A stretch of DNA of 64,000 nt, taken from positions 7,688,001 to 7,752,000 of the forward strand of contig AP026073.1 of NCBI GenBank assembly GCA_024349765.1, in the 5' to 3' direction. Each line of letters opens with the position of its first letter. Position 1 is the first letter of the stretch. This DNA comes from Streptomyces nigrescens (GTDB lineage: Bacteria > Actinomycetota > Actinomycetes > Streptomycetales > Streptomycetaceae). Below the pieces are notes generated by a model. That model was not told the origin of the DNA. It was given only the letters and a program-made list of their open reading frames with translations, and did not search any database. Of this stretch, positions 50,400 through 60,041 are shown in pieces. Both the position numbers and the translations under genes were made by a program.

Positions 50400-51443
50400 G
50401 TGACGAACTCGCACGCGGACAACACACAGGACGACCAGCACCGAGCGGACGGGCCGGACACGGCGGCTGCCCTGGGGGATCCGCAGGCGTCGGATGCCCG
50501 CGACGGCGATCAGGGCTCCCCGACCGCCGGCACGGACGCACAGCCGGCCCCGCCTGACGGCTCCGGCTCGTCCGGCGATACCGCCCCGTCGGGCGCATCC
50601 GGCCAGGGCCCATCCCCTGACCGGGACTCCCACGGTCAGCAGTCTTCCTCCCCCAGCCAAGACGCCGCCGATGAGGGCACGCGGCGGTTGGCCAAGGCCG
50701 TGTTGGCGGCGGAGCAGGCGTTGATCGAGTTCGAGATCGCGGTGGAGACGTTCCGGGTGGAGGTGGAGAACTTCTCCCGGCTGCACCATCAGCGGCTCGG
50801 CCCCATGTACGCGCGGCTGGACGAGCTGGACGCGCAGATCGCCGAGGCGGTGGCAGCGCGTACCGGCGACCCCGAGGACATCCGTAAGGCGCGCGAGGCG
50901 CGGGCTTCGGTGCTGCCGATGCCCGAGGTGGAAGAGCTGTTCCACGGCTGGATGGGGTCGGACGGTCTGTTCCCCGAGGCGCAGGCGATGCTCACCGAGC
51001 AGTCGGTGCAGCCGCCGCAGAAGGTGCGGCCCAGCGAGGAGGTCCGTAAGGCCTACCGCGAACTCGTCCGCAAGGCCCACCCCGACCTGGCGCGGGACGA
51101 TGCGGAGCGGGCGCGGCGGGATGAGTTCATCGCGCGGGTCAATGCGGCGTACGGCCGGGGTGACGAGTCGGCGCTGCAGGAGCTCGCGCGGGAGTGGGAG
51201 GCCGGTCCGGCGCCGGCCGAGGAGCGGCTCAGCGAGAGTGAGGAGCTCTACGCCCGCCTGGAGTGGCTGGCCACGCGCAAGGAGCTGCTGGCGGCCGTTG
51301 CCGCCGAGCTGGAGGAGAGCGCGATCGGCGCGATGATCAAGATGGCGCCGGAGGACCCGGACCGGCTGCTGGACGAGATCGCCGAGAAGCTGCTCGCCGA
51401 CGTCGCAGAACGTGAGGCGTACCTCGCGCAGCTGGTCGGGTAG
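50400..51443 (+). CDS. J-domain-containing (DnaJ-like) protein
   Basis: 347 residues. The first ~95 are acidic, Ser/Gly/Pro-rich and disordered. A long coiled-coil segment (~100-180, RLAKAVLAAEQALIEFEIAVETF) follows. A J-domain core with the essential HPD motif in KAYRELVRKAHPDLARD lies near residue 225. The C-terminus is helical. Such proteins recruit DnaK; the client is unknown. GTG 50400 overlaps no gene and has no Shine-Dalgarno. Confidence 0.82.
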   Translation: MTNSHADNTQDDQHRADGPDTAAALGDPQASDARDGDQGSPTAGTDAQPAPPDGSGSSGDTAPSGASGQGPSPDRDSHGQQSSSPSQDAADEGTRRLAKAVLAAEQALIEFEIAVETFRVEVENFSRLHHQRLGPMYARLDELDAQIAEAVAARTGDPEDIRKAREARASVLPMPEVEELFHGWMGSDGLFPEAQAMLTEQSVQPPQKVRPSEEVRKAYRELVRKAHPDLARDDAERARRDEFIARVNAAYGRGDESALQELAREWEAGPAPAEERLSESEELYARLEWLATRKELLAAVAAELEESAIGAMIKMAPEDPDRLLDEIAEKLLADVAEREAYLAQLVG

Positions 51444-51453
51444 CGTCGGAACC

Positions 51454-51798
51454 ATGCAATTTGGTTCTGTACCCACCGTCGATGTCGACGCGCTCTCGGC
51501 CGAGGCCTTCCTTCTGGACGTGCGGGAGGACGACGAGTGGCAGGCGGGGCATGCTGAAGGTGCGCTGCACATCCCGATGAGCGAGTTCGTCGCCCGCTAC
51601 GGGGAGTTGACCGAGAAGGCGCCGGAGGGCGACAAGATCTACGTCCTGTGCCGCGTCGGTGGCCGTTCGGCGCAGGTGGCGCAGTACCTGATCCAGCAGG
51701 GCGTCGACGCGGTGAACGTCGCGGGCGGCATGCAGGCGTGGGAGGCCGCCGGACGTCCCGTTTCGGACGGTAAGGGCGGAGCGGGGACGGTCATCTAG
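51454..51798 (+). CDS. Rhodanese-like domain protein (single domain)
   Basis: 114 residues. The single-domain rhodanese fold includes LDVREDDEWQAGHAEGALHI and the active-site loop YVLCRVGGRSAQVAQYL, whose cysteine would carry a persulfide. Likely sulfurtransferase or sulfur carrier in the cytoplasm. ATG 51454 lacks a ribosome site; TAGCGT ends seven bases before it, so the gene may be leaderless. It follows the J-domain gene by ten bases and may also be read through from it. Confidence 0.92.
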   Translation: MQFGSVPTVDVDALSAEAFLLDVREDDEWQAGHAEGALHIPMSEFVARYGELTEKAPEGDKIYVLCRVGGRSAQVAQYLIQQGVDAVNVAGGMQAWEAAGRPVSDGKGGAGTVI

Positions 51799-52009
51799 CT
51801 GCCCGGTTCCCGGCCGGCCAGGCTGGGGCGGCCGGTGCCTGCGTGGCACAGCTGGACGACCTCCGCTGTGCACCTGTGTTCACCTGGCCGCTGCCCGGTG
51901 CGGGGCAGCGTCGCCACGCCCCCTCCCTTCCCCTCCCCTCCCGGGCGAGAGGGCGAGCATGAGCCAGCCCGGCCAGCCCGGCCAGCCCGCGCGGCCTCCG
52001 CGCCGCGGC
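51799..52009. terminator. Convergent gap with hairpin at 51890-51909
   Basis: GCTGCCC / GGGCAGC, a 7-bp stem with a six-base loop at 51890-51909, between the convergent rhodanese and acyl-CoA dehydrogenase genes. A CT-rich run follows. Confidence 0.5.
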
Positions 52010-53143
52010 TCACCCCAGTGGATGCACCGCGAGCAGGTCGCCGAGGGCCTCTTCGTGGGCGGCGGCGGGGCCGAGGGAGAGTTCGAGCTGCTTGGCCCAG
52101 GCGTGGTAGCGGTGCAGCGGGTAGTCGGTGTCGGCGCCGAACCCGCCGTGCAGGTGCTGGGCGGTCTGGACGACGCGGCGTACGCCCTCGGAGGCCCAGA
52201 TCTTGGCGACCGCGATGTCACCGGCCGGTGGGAGCGGGCCGGCTGCGTCGGCGGTGAGGCGCCAGGCGGCCTGCCAGAGGGTGGCCTCCATCGCGCGCAG
52301 GTCGATGAAGCGGTCGGCGGCCTGGACCGCCACGGCCTGGAAGGTGGCCAGCGGGAAGCCGAACTGTTCGCGCTTGCCGGTGTACTCGCTGGTCATGGCG
52401 AGTACCCGTTCGCCGAGTCCCAGGGCCAGGGCGCAGGTGCCGAGGGTCAGGAGATGGCGGAGGGATTCCCAGGCGGCCGGGTCCGTCAGCGTTTCGGTGG
52501 CGCTGATACGGACGGAGTCGAGCCGGACCTCGGCCTGGCGCTCGCCGCTGGTCGAGATCTGGTCGGCGAGCGTGACGCCGGGGTGGGTGCGGGGGACGAG
52601 GGCGAGGACGGCATTGCCCTCTGCGGTGTGTGCGGGCAGCAGGATCCGGTCGGCGGTGGCGGCCCAGGGGACGGCGGTCTGGGCGCCGTCGAGGATCCAG
52701 TGGGTGCCCTCCTGGGTGGCGCGGACGGCGAGTTCGGCCGGTTCATGGCCCGTACGGCCGGCGGCGGCGACGGTGACGACGAGGTCGCCGGTGACGATCT
52801 GCGGCAGTACGTCCGTACGGAGCGCGGCATCGGTGTACCGCTGGAGGGTGAGCGCCGCAGCGCCGGACTCCAGCAGGGGCACGCGGGCCAGTACCTTCGC
52901 CGATTCGCGCAGAACGAGACAGAGCGCTATCGGGTCGAGGCCCGCGCCGCCGTGCTCCGGCGCGATGAGCAGGCCCAGCAGGTCGGCGTCGGCGAGCTTG
53001 CGCCACAGTGCGCGGTCGAAGTCGTCGGCGACCGCTCCGGTGGTGAGTGCCGGGCTGGGTACGTCGTCCGGAGCGGTCCCCGAGAAGACGGCCCGTGCCG
53101 CCTCGACGGCGGCCTGTTGCTCCTCGGTGAAGGTGAAGTCCAC
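52010..53143 (-). CDS. Acyl-CoA dehydrogenase family protein
   Basis: 377 residues, three-domain flavoprotein fold: N-terminal helical part (LLGLLIAPEHGGAGLDPIAL), middle beta region (HWILDGAQTAVPWAATADRI), and C-terminal helical bundle (GKREQFGFPLATFQAVAVQA, HLHGGFGADTDYPLHRYHAW). Catalyses alpha,beta-dehydrogenation of an acyl-CoA thioester with FAD. The substrate is not deducible. GTG 53143 has AAGGA upstream. A palindrome of the KstR type lies 62 bp upstream. It reads in the same direction as paaE but is separated from it by 248 bp. Confidence 0.92.
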   Translation of the reverse strand: MDFTFTEEQQAAVEAARAVFSGTAPDDVPSPALTTGAVADDFDRALWRKLADADLLGLLIAPEHGGAGLDPIALCLVLRESAKVLARVPLLESGAAALTLQRYTDAALRTDVLPQIVTGDLVVTVAAAGRTGHEPAELAVRATQEGTHWILDGAQTAVPWAATADRILLPAHTAEGNAVLALVPRTHPGVTLADQISTSGERQAEVRLDSVRISATETLTDPAAWESLRHLLTLGTCALALGLGERVLAMTSEYTGKREQFGFPLATFQAVAVQAADRFIDLRAMEATLWQAAWRLTADAAGPLPPAGDIAVAKIWASEGVRRVVQTAQHLHGGFGADTDYPLHRYHAWAKQLELSLGPAAAHEEALGDLLAVHPLG

Positions 53144-53204
53144 TGCCTGTCCTTCCTTCCGCACGGCACCGCGACCTGACGGGCCGTCAAGTCAGGCGTC
53201 AAGG

Positions 53205-53218
53205 TAGAACATGTTTCA
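53205..53218. promoter_or_regulatory. KstR-type palindrome upstream of acyl-CoA dehydrogenase
   Basis: TAGAACATGTTTCA fits TNNAACNNGTTNNA, the 14-bp operator described for KstR, the TetR repressor of sterol catabolism in actinobacteria. It stands 62 bp before the start codon. Confidence 0.5.
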
Positions 53219-53391
53219 GGAATTGGGAATGGCAATGGTGGTGGTGAAGGGACGCCCGCGCCGAGCCCCGAGCCGCCCCGGGCTCGCTGACTCCCCCCGA
53301 CGTGGTCGCTCGAAGGTCGGGGAACGGCCCAGGGCGTGGGCGGCCCATGGGCGTGGGCGCCCCATGCGGGCAGGAGGTCCGTAGTCGCCCC

Positions 53392-54435
53392 CTACCGGTC
53401 GAAGTCCAGCTCCACCTTCTCCGTGGCCGGGTGGGACTGGCAGGCGAGGACGTAGCCGGCGTCGACCTCGTCGGATTCGAGGGCGAAGTTGCGGTCCATG
53501 CGTATTTCGCCGGAGACCAGGAAGGCCCGGCAGGTGCCGCAGACGCCGCCCTTGCAGGCGTAGGGGGCGTCGGCGCGGTTGCGGAGGACGGCTTCGAGGA
53601 GTGATTCGCCGTCGTGGACGGGCCAGGTGCCGGAGCGGCCGTCGAGGGTGGCGGTCACCGTGCTGTGGGCGGGGGCCTTGGCCGCGGGCGCGGTCGGGGC
53701 GCCGTTGTCGACGTGGAAGATCTCTTCGTGGATGCGGTTACGGGGTACGCCGAGGGCGCGCAGGGCGCGTTCGGCGCCCTGGACCAGGCCGTACGGGCCG
53801 CAGAGGTACCAGCCGTCGATGGCGTCGGTCTTCAGGAGGGCGGGCAGCAGGGTGCGGAGCCGGTCCTCGTCCAGGCGGCCGGAAGGCAGGCCGGCCTGCT
53901 GTTCCTCGCGGGAGAGGGTGTGGATCAGCTGGAAGCGGTCGGGATACCGGTCCTTCAGGTCGGCGACCTCCTCCAGGAACATCGTCGAGGCCGCGGTGCG
54001 GTCGCTGCGGATCAGGCAGAAGCGGGCGTCGGGCTGCTGCGCGAGGAGGGTGGTGGCGATGGACAGCACGGGGGTGATGCCGCTGCCGCCGACGATCCCG
54101 ACGAAGTGCCCGGGGCGCGGGGCGAGGACGAACCGGCCGGCCGGGGCCATCACCTCCACCGTGTCGCCGACCGCCAGCTCCTTGAGTGCGTAGGTCGAGA
54201 AGGCGCCGTCCTCGACGTGCCGGATGCCGACGCGCAGGACGGGCTCGTCGGTGGCCGGGGTGCAGATGGAGTACGTACGGCGGGTCTCCTGGCCGTCGAC
54301 CGTTCTGCGCAGCGCGATGTGCTGCCCGGGGGTGTGCCGGAAGGCGCTGCGGAGTTCGGGCGGGACGGTGAAGGTGACGGCCACCGCGTCGTCCGTGAGC
54401 CGCTCGACCTCCTGGACCCGGAGCGGGTGGAACAT
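53392..54435 (-). CDS. paaE: Phenylacetyl-CoA 1,2-epoxidase reductase subunit PaaE
   Basis: 347 residues. Reductase that passes electrons from NADPH through FAD and a 2Fe-2S centre to the PaaAC oxygenase. The FAD-binding domain includes RRTYSICTP, the NAD(P) domain GIVGGSGITPVLSIA and WYLCGPYGLVQ, and the plant-type ferredoxin cluster CKGGVCGTC with a later Cys (VLACQSHP). ATG 54435 overlaps the paaD stop and has AAGGAG five bases upstream; GTG 54438 is too close to the site. Confidence 0.95.
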   Translation of the reverse strand: MFHPLRVQEVERLTDDAVAVTFTVPPELRSAFRHTPGQHIALRRTVDGQETRRTYSICTPATDEPVLRVGIRHVEDGAFSTYALKELAVGDTVEVMAPAGRFVLAPRPGHFVGIVGGSGITPVLSIATTLLAQQPDARFCLIRSDRTAASTMFLEEVADLKDRYPDRFQLIHTLSREEQQAGLPSGRLDEDRLRTLLPALLKTDAIDGWYLCGPYGLVQGAERALRALGVPRNRIHEEIFHVDNGAPTAPAAKAPAHSTVTATLDGRSGTWPVHDGESLLEAVLRNRADAPYACKGGVCGTCRAFLVSGEIRMDRNFALESDEVDAGYVLACQSHPATEKVELDFDR

Positions 54436-54995
54436 CACAACTCCTTGAAGTGGTCGAAGGGTTCGCGGCAGGACTCGCAGCGGCGCAGCGCCTTGCAGGC
54501 CGTGGAGGAGAACCGGCTCAGCAGGGTGGTGTCGGTCGATCCGCAGTGCGGGCAGCGGATCGTGAGGTCGACGGAGATCGGTCCGCCGGCCGGGCCGGCC
54601 GGGCGCGGTGGGGCGATGCCGAAGTCCTCCAGCTTGCGGCGGCCCTCGGCGGTGATGGCGTCCGTGGTCCAGGGCGGGCTGAGGACCGTACGGACCTCGA
54701 CGTCGGGTATGCCGTGGTCGTGGAGTATCCGCTCGATGTCGGCGGACATGGCCTCGATGGCGGGGCAGCCGGTGTAGGTGGGGGTGAGCTCGACCTCTAC
54801 GCGGTCGGGGGCGGTCAGCCGCAGATCGCGCAGGACGCCGAGCTCGGCGAGGGTGAGGACGGGCAGCTCGGGGTCGGGAACGGAGCCGGCCAGTGCCAGC
54901 AGTTCCGCTTCGAGGGCCGTGCCGGCCGTGGTGGGCCTGCCGGCCGAGGTGGGTGCGTCGGCCCTCGTGGCCGTGGTGTCGCCGGTGGTCACCAT
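54435..54995 (-). CDS. paaD: Phenylacetyl-CoA epoxidase accessory protein PaaD
   Basis: 186 residues. A Thr/Ala-rich N-terminus precedes the MIP18/DUF59 domain (VPDPELPVLTLAELGVLRDL and TPTYTGCPAIEAMSADIERI). A C-terminal four-cysteine ribbon follows (RCPHCGST...CKALRRCESC). PaaD is thought to mature the Fe-S or iron centre of the epoxidase. ATG 54995 overlaps the paaC stop by seven bases. Much longer upstream readings are Arg/Pro-rich shadow sequence of paaC. Confidence 0.94.
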   Translation of the reverse strand: MVTTGDTTATRADAPTSAGRPTTAGTALEAELLALAGSVPDPELPVLTLAELGVLRDLRLTAPDRVEVELTPTYTGCPAIEAMSADIERILHDHGIPDVEVRTVLSPPWTTDAITAEGRRKLEDFGIAPPRPAGPAGGPISVDLTIRCPHCGSTDTTLLSRFSSTACKALRRCESCREPFDHFKEL

Positions 54996-55696
54996 GTCGC
55001 CCCCGGGTGGCTGCGGTGGAGGTGCTGCATCTCGGCGAGCAGCCGTCCGAACGGTTCGGTGTGCAGGCCCTGGCGGCCCGCGCCGGCGGTCCAGGCGCCG
55101 CGCTGCGGTCCTTCGGGGAGGCGGAGGGTGGCCTGCTCGACGGTGGCGGTGATGCGGGTGGTCCACACGTCGTGGAACGTGGCCCAGGGCAGCGATTCCA
55201 GTCCGGGCACCGGCTCGAACATCTCGCCCGTGAAGCGCCAGAGGGCGTCCAGGGCGTGCTGCATGCGGGTGCGGCTCTCGTCGGTGCCGTCGCCCAGCCG
55301 GAGGGTCCACTGGGTGGCGTGGTCGCGGTGGTAGGCGACCTCTTTGACGGCCTTGCCGGCCAGGGGAGCCAACTCGGTGTCCCCGTCCGCCAGTTGCTCG
55401 AAGAGCAGCTCCTGGTAGGTGGAGAAGTAGAGCTGGCGGGCGATGGTGTGCGCGAAGTCGCCGTTGGGCTGCTCGACGAGCTGGAGGTTGCGGAACTCCC
55501 GCTCCTCGCGCAGATACGCCAGCTCGTCCTCGTCGCCGGCCAGGGAGAGCAGCACCCGGGCCTGGCCGAGGAGGTCCAGCGCGATGTTGGCCAGCGCCAC
55601 CTCCTCCTCCAGGACCGGGGCCTGACCGGCCCACTCGCCCAGGCGGTGGGAGAGGATCAGCGCATCGTCCCCGAGGGGCAGGGCGGGGGTGGTCAC
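54989..55696 (-). CDS. paaC: Phenylacetyl-CoA epoxidase structural subunit PaaC
   Basis: 235 residues. Ferritin-like helical partner of the catalytic PaaA, without a complete iron site. It begins MTTPALPLGDDALILSHRLG and contains LANIALDLLGQARVLLSLAG, AVKEVAYHRDHATQW and HTEPFGRLLAEMQ, all characteristic. GTG 55696 has GAGGGA five bases upstream; GTG 55708, overlapping the paaB stop, is an alternative four residues longer. Confidence 0.95.
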   Translation of the reverse strand: MTTPALPLGDDALILSHRLGEWAGQAPVLEEEVALANIALDLLGQARVLLSLAGDEDELAYLREEREFRNLQLVEQPNGDFAHTIARQLYFSTYQELLFEQLADGDTELAPLAGKAVKEVAYHRDHATQWTLRLGDGTDESRTRMQHALDALWRFTGEMFEPVPGLESLPWATFHDVWTTRITATVEQATLRLPEGPQRGAWTAGAGRQGLHTEPFGRLLAEMQHLHRSHPGATW

Positions 55697-55704
55697 GGTG
55701 TCCC

Positions 55705-56051
55705 TCACAGGTGGTGCACCCCCTCCGGGATCTCGTAGAAGGTCGGGTGGCGGTAGGGCTTGTCGCCGGCCGGCTCGAAGAAGGCGTCCTTCTCGTCCGG
55801 GGAGGAGGCGGTGATCTGGGCGGAGGGGACCACCCAGAGGGAGACGCCTTCGGAGCGCCGGGTGTAGAGGTCGCGGGCGTTGCGCAGTGCCATCTCGGCG
55901 TCCGGGGCGTGGAGGCTGCCGGCGTGGGTGTGCGACAGGCCGCGGCGGCTGCGGACGAAGACCTCCCACAGGGGCCAGTCGGTGGGGCGGGCGTCCGCCG
56001 CTTCGGCGGGGGCGCCGGAGGCGGTGGTCTCCGCGGGGCGGGGTGTCGTCG

Positions 56052-56055
<4 letters not shown>
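55705..56055 (-). CDS. paaB: Phenylacetyl-CoA epoxidase subunit PaaB
   Basis: 116 residues. Small subunit bridging the PaaAC dimers. The core [40 protein letters not shown] and [16 protein letters not shown] is complete. ATG 56055 overlaps the paaA stop (ATGA). The first ~25 residues are variable. Confidence 0.95.
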
Positions 56056-57002
<947 letters not shown>

Positions 57003-57022
57003 GTTGTGCCCCCTCGCTCCCG

Positions 57023-57041
57023 ACCGACCGATCGTTCGGTT
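57023..57041. promoter_or_regulatory. paaA palindromic operator (ACCGANCGATCGNTCGGT)
   Basis: ACCGACCGATCGTTCGGT(T). The dyad is perfect except at the two N positions. Read on the minus strand it matches 17 of 18 bases at 61784-61801. Probable TetR-type repressor site. Confidence 0.75.
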
Positions 57042-57170
57042 CAATGGTGAGTGGGCGGGCAGCGGGTGTCAAGCCTGTGGATAACCCGGGGGAGGGTGTG
57101 CCCGGTGGGGCCGCGTAGGTACGGTTCCGGAGCGGAGTTGACCGCATGGGTTTACGGGAACGGGGCGGGA

Positions 57171-57842
57171 ATGCAGTCATACGGGGACGAATCGCGGCCT
57201 TTGGCCGCGCTGTCGCTACCCTCGCGGATCGTCATAGGCGTGGCGGCCTGCGCCGTCGCCGTCATCGTCGCGATTCATCTCGCCATGATGTTTCTGCACG
57301 TCGCGCCGCAGAACACGCTCAGCAAGCAGCAGGGCTCCCTGATCAGCGACTACGTCTATCCCGAGTACGAACAGAACTGGAAGCTGTTCGCGCCCAACCC
57401 CCTCCAGCAGAACGTCGCGGTCCAGGTCCGCGCGCAGGTCCGCGCCGAGGACGGCAGCAGCCGCACCACCGACTGGACCGACCTGACCGCCCGTGACGGC
57501 CGGGCCATACTCCACAACCCGCTGCCCAGCCACACCGAGCAGAACCAGCTGCGCCGGGGCTGGGAGCTCTTCGTCAACAGCCACAACGCCCAGGGCCGCC
57601 CGATCGGCACCCGCGGCGAGCTGGCCGAGCGCTACATCCGGCGGATCGTGATGTTCCGGATGCAGGGCGAGTGGACCGCGGCCGGCGGCCGGGTCGAGCG
57701 CATCCAGGTCCGCTCCCGTACGGCCGCGGTCAGCCCGCCGCCGTGGAGCACCGAGAAGATCAGCGACAAGCCCGTGTACCGCGTGCAGCCCTGGTGGCAG
57801 ATCACCTCGGCCGACCTCCCCGAGGGGGCGAACAGCCAGTGA
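57171..57842 (+). CDS. DUF5819 family membrane-anchored protein
   Basis: 223 residues. A membrane helix (~20-45, IVIGVAACAVAVIVAIHLAM) precedes an extracytoplasmic domain with the signature YVYPEYEQNWKLFAPNPLQQ and RIVMFRMQGEW. ATG 57171 has GGGGCGGGA upstream. The stop overlaps the next gene (GTGA). Family function is unknown; it is encoded with HTTM proteins, so the two probably work together at the membrane (inference). A TGTGGATAA DnaA-box-like nonamer lies upstream at 57076-57084. Confidence 0.85.
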   Translation: MQSYGDESRPLAALSLPSRIVIGVAACAVAVIVAIHLAMMFLHVAPQNTLSKQQGSLISDYVYPEYEQNWKLFAPNPLQQNVAVQVRAQVRAEDGSSRTTDWTDLTARDGRAILHNPLPSHTEQNQLRRGWELFVNSHNAQGRPIGTRGELAERYIRRIVMFRMQGEWTAAGGRVERIQVRSRTAAVSPPPWSTEKISDKPVYRVQPWWQITSADLPEGANSQ

Positions 57843-59302
57843 CGTCGCCGACGCCCCAGCAGCCCCGGAGCACCTCGCAGCCCACGCACACCACGGAGCC
57901 CACAGACGTGTCGCAGCAAGCGCACGCACCCCACGCCCCCCAGGCCCCCGCCGCGCCCCCGGCCCTCTACGAGGAGACCCGGATCGAGCGCGCCATCGGC
58001 CGCCTCTTCGGCCGCGCCACCGGCCGCGCGCTGGCCCCGTACCAGACCGCCGTGATCCGGATCGGCTTCTCGGCGACCTGGCTGCTGTTCCTGCTGCGCG
58101 AGTGGCCGCACCGCCTTACGCTCTACGGGCCCGACAGCCCCTGGAGCCTGGACATGGCGCGCCGCCTCCTGGACGCCAACCACGCCTTCTCCATGCTGCT
58201 GTGGTCCGACGGCCGCGGCTGGTTCGAGTGCGTCTACCTGATGGCCGTCGCGTCCAGCGCGGCGCTGCTGCTCGGCTGGCGCACCCGCACCATGTCGGTC
58301 CTCTTCATGCTCGGCGTGATCTCGCTGCAGAACCGCAGCGTCTTCATAGGGGACGGCGGCGACAACGTCATCCACCTGATGTCGATGTATCTCGTGCTCA
58401 CCCGGTGCGGCCAGGTCTGGTCGCTGGACGCACGCCGCGCCAAGCGCGCCCGGGCCGCGGCGGAGGCGGAGGCAGCCGCGGCCGGCGAGGAGGCCGGCGG
58501 GGAGGCGCTCGACGGGGCGCAGACCGCCGCACACATGCCGGGAGCGGGCCGCGGACGCGATCTGACCGGCATCGTCCTGTGGGCCGTGCTCGGCCTCGCC
58601 CTCGCCGTCGCGCAGCTCACCGGCAGCTACGCCCTCCTGTGGTTCGACAACGGCCCGTTCCCGCACATCGGCTGGAGCCTGGTCCTGTGGGGCCTGTGGG
58701 CCGCGCACGCCCTCTGGTGGGCGGTCCAGCGCTACGCACCGGGGGAGCCGCGCACCGTCCTGGACACCCTCACCAAGCTCGCCCACAACGGCGCACTGCT
58801 GGTGATCATGGTCGAGGTCTGCCTCGTCTACTCCACCGCCGGCTGGTACAAGATCCAGGGCTCCCGCTGGCAGGACGGCACCGCGGTCTACTACCCGATG
58901 CACCTGGACTACTTCTCCCCCTGGCCCGCGCTCTCCCAGCTGCTCGGCAGCAACGGCCTGATGGTCATGCTGATCACCTACGGCACGGTGATCGTCCAGG
59001 TGGCCTTCCCCTTCACGCTCTTCAACCGCCGGCTCAAGAACGTGCTCCTGGTCATCATGATCTGCGAGCACCTCTCGATCGCGTTCCTGCTGGGACTGCC
59101 GTTCTTCTCGCTCGCCATGATCGCCGCGGACGCGGTCTTCCTGCCGACGAACTTCCTGACCTGGGTCTCCGCCCGCGTCTCCGGCCTGCGCGAACGGCTT
59201 TTCCCGCGCGCCGTCCCGGCCGGCCCGGACGGCGGCCCCGGAGGCGGTGAACCCCCGGCCCGTACGGACCACGGCGGTGGTGGCCATACGCTCGTGGGGT
59301 GA
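57839..59302 (+). CDS. HTTM (vitamin K-dependent gamma-carboxylase-like) domain membrane protein
   Basis: 487 residues. A ~55-residue Pro/Gln/His-rich N-terminus precedes several membrane helices. HTTM-type features include PYQTAVIRIGFSATWLLFLL, ISLQNRSVFIGDGGDNVIHL and STAGWYKIQGSRWQDGTAVY. The HTTM domain is shared with the animal gamma-glutamyl carboxylase, but most bacterial members have no proven activity. A charged Ala/Glu insertion (~200-235) is cytoplasmic or loop. GTG 57839 overlaps the DUF5819 stop. Confidence 0.88.
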   Translation: MTSPTPQQPRSTSQPTHTTEPTDVSQQAHAPHAPQAPAAPPALYEETRIERAIGRLFGRATGRALAPYQTAVIRIGFSATWLLFLLREWPHRLTLYGPDSPWSLDMARRLLDANHAFSMLLWSDGRGWFECVYLMAVASSAALLLGWRTRTMSVLFMLGVISLQNRSVFIGDGGDNVIHLMSMYLVLTRCGQVWSLDARRAKRARAAAEAEAAAAGEEAGGEALDGAQTAAHMPGAGRGRDLTGIVLWAVLGLALAVAQLTGSYALLWFDNGPFPHIGWSLVLWGLWAAHALWWAVQRYAPGEPRTVLDTLTKLAHNGALLVIMVEVCLVYSTAGWYKIQGSRWQDGTAVYYPMHLDYFSPWPALSQLLGSNGLMVMLITYGTVIVQVAFPFTLFNRRLKNVLLVIMICEHLSIAFLLGLPFFSLAMIAADAVFLPTNFLTWVSARVSGLRERLFPRAVPAGPDGGPGGGEPPARTDHGGGGHTLVG

Positions 59303-59973
59303 GCAGCGAGAAAACCGCCCCCGCCGAGCCCCTCCAGTACGACGAGGGCTACGGGGCCCAGATCGGCGTCGGGCCGCATCCGGAGCCCTGGCCGCAGGAC
59401 GACCGTTACGACCCGGAGCTGCTCGCGCACGGCGACCGCCGCAACGTCGTCGACCACTACCGCTACTGGACGCGCGAGGCGATCGTCGCGGACCTCGACA
59501 CCCGTCGCCACGACTTCCACGTGGCGGTCGAGAACTGGGGCCACGACTTCAACATCGGCTCCGTCGTGCGCACCGCGAACGCGTTCCTGGCCAAGGAGGT
59601 CCACATCGTCGGCCAGCGGCGCTGGAACCGGCGCGGGGCGATGGTGACCGACCGCTACCAGCACGTCCGTCACCACCCGGACACCGCGGACCTCACCGCC
59701 TGGGCCACCGCCGAGGGACTGCCGATCATCGGGATCGACAATCTCCCGGGGTCCGTGCCGCTGGAGACGACCGAGCTGCCGCGGCGTTGTGTGCTCCTCT
59801 TCGGCCAGGAGGGCCCGGGGCTGACCGAGGAGGCACGGCGCCACGCCTCGCTGGTCTGCTCGATCGCGCAGTTCGGCTCGACCCGCTCGATCAACGCGGG
59901 GGCGGCGGCCGCCATCGCGATGCACGCCTGGATCGGCCGCCACGCACGGATCGACGGGCCGGACGCCGGCTGA
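59299..59973 (+). CDS. TrmH/SpoU-family RNA 2'-O-methyltransferase
   Basis: 224 residues. SPOUT knot methyltransferase. Motif 1 is NWGHDFNIGSVVRTANAF, motif 2 LLFGQEGPGLTEEA, and motif 3 IAQFGSTRSINAGAAAAIAMH. It uses SAM to methylate a ribose in tRNA or rRNA; the target cannot be told from the sequence. GTG 59299 overlaps the HTTM stop by four bases. It converges on paaN. Confidence 0.93.
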   Translation: MSSEKTAPAEPLQYDEGYGAQIGVGPHPEPWPQDDRYDPELLAHGDRRNVVDHYRYWTREAIVADLDTRRHDFHVAVENWGHDFNIGSVVRTANAFLAKEVHIVGQRRWNRRGAMVTDRYQHVRHHPDTADLTAWATAEGLPIIGIDNLPGSVPLETTELPRRCVLLFGQEGPGLTEEARRHASLVCSIAQFGSTRSINAGAAAAIAMHAWIGRHARIDGPDAG

Positions 59974-59990
59974 CCGGCGCCGGCCCCGGC

Positions 59991-60041
59991 CACGTCACGC
60001 GGGCCGGCGCCCGGCCCGGCTCACGTCAAGCGGGCCGGCGC
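59991..60041. repeat. 20-bp direct repeat at paaN 3' end
   Basis: CACGTCACGCGGGCCGGCGC (59991-60010) recurs as CACGTCAAGCGGGCCGGCGC (60022-60041), one mismatch. The second copy overlaps the paaN stop codon. Confidence 0.8.
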
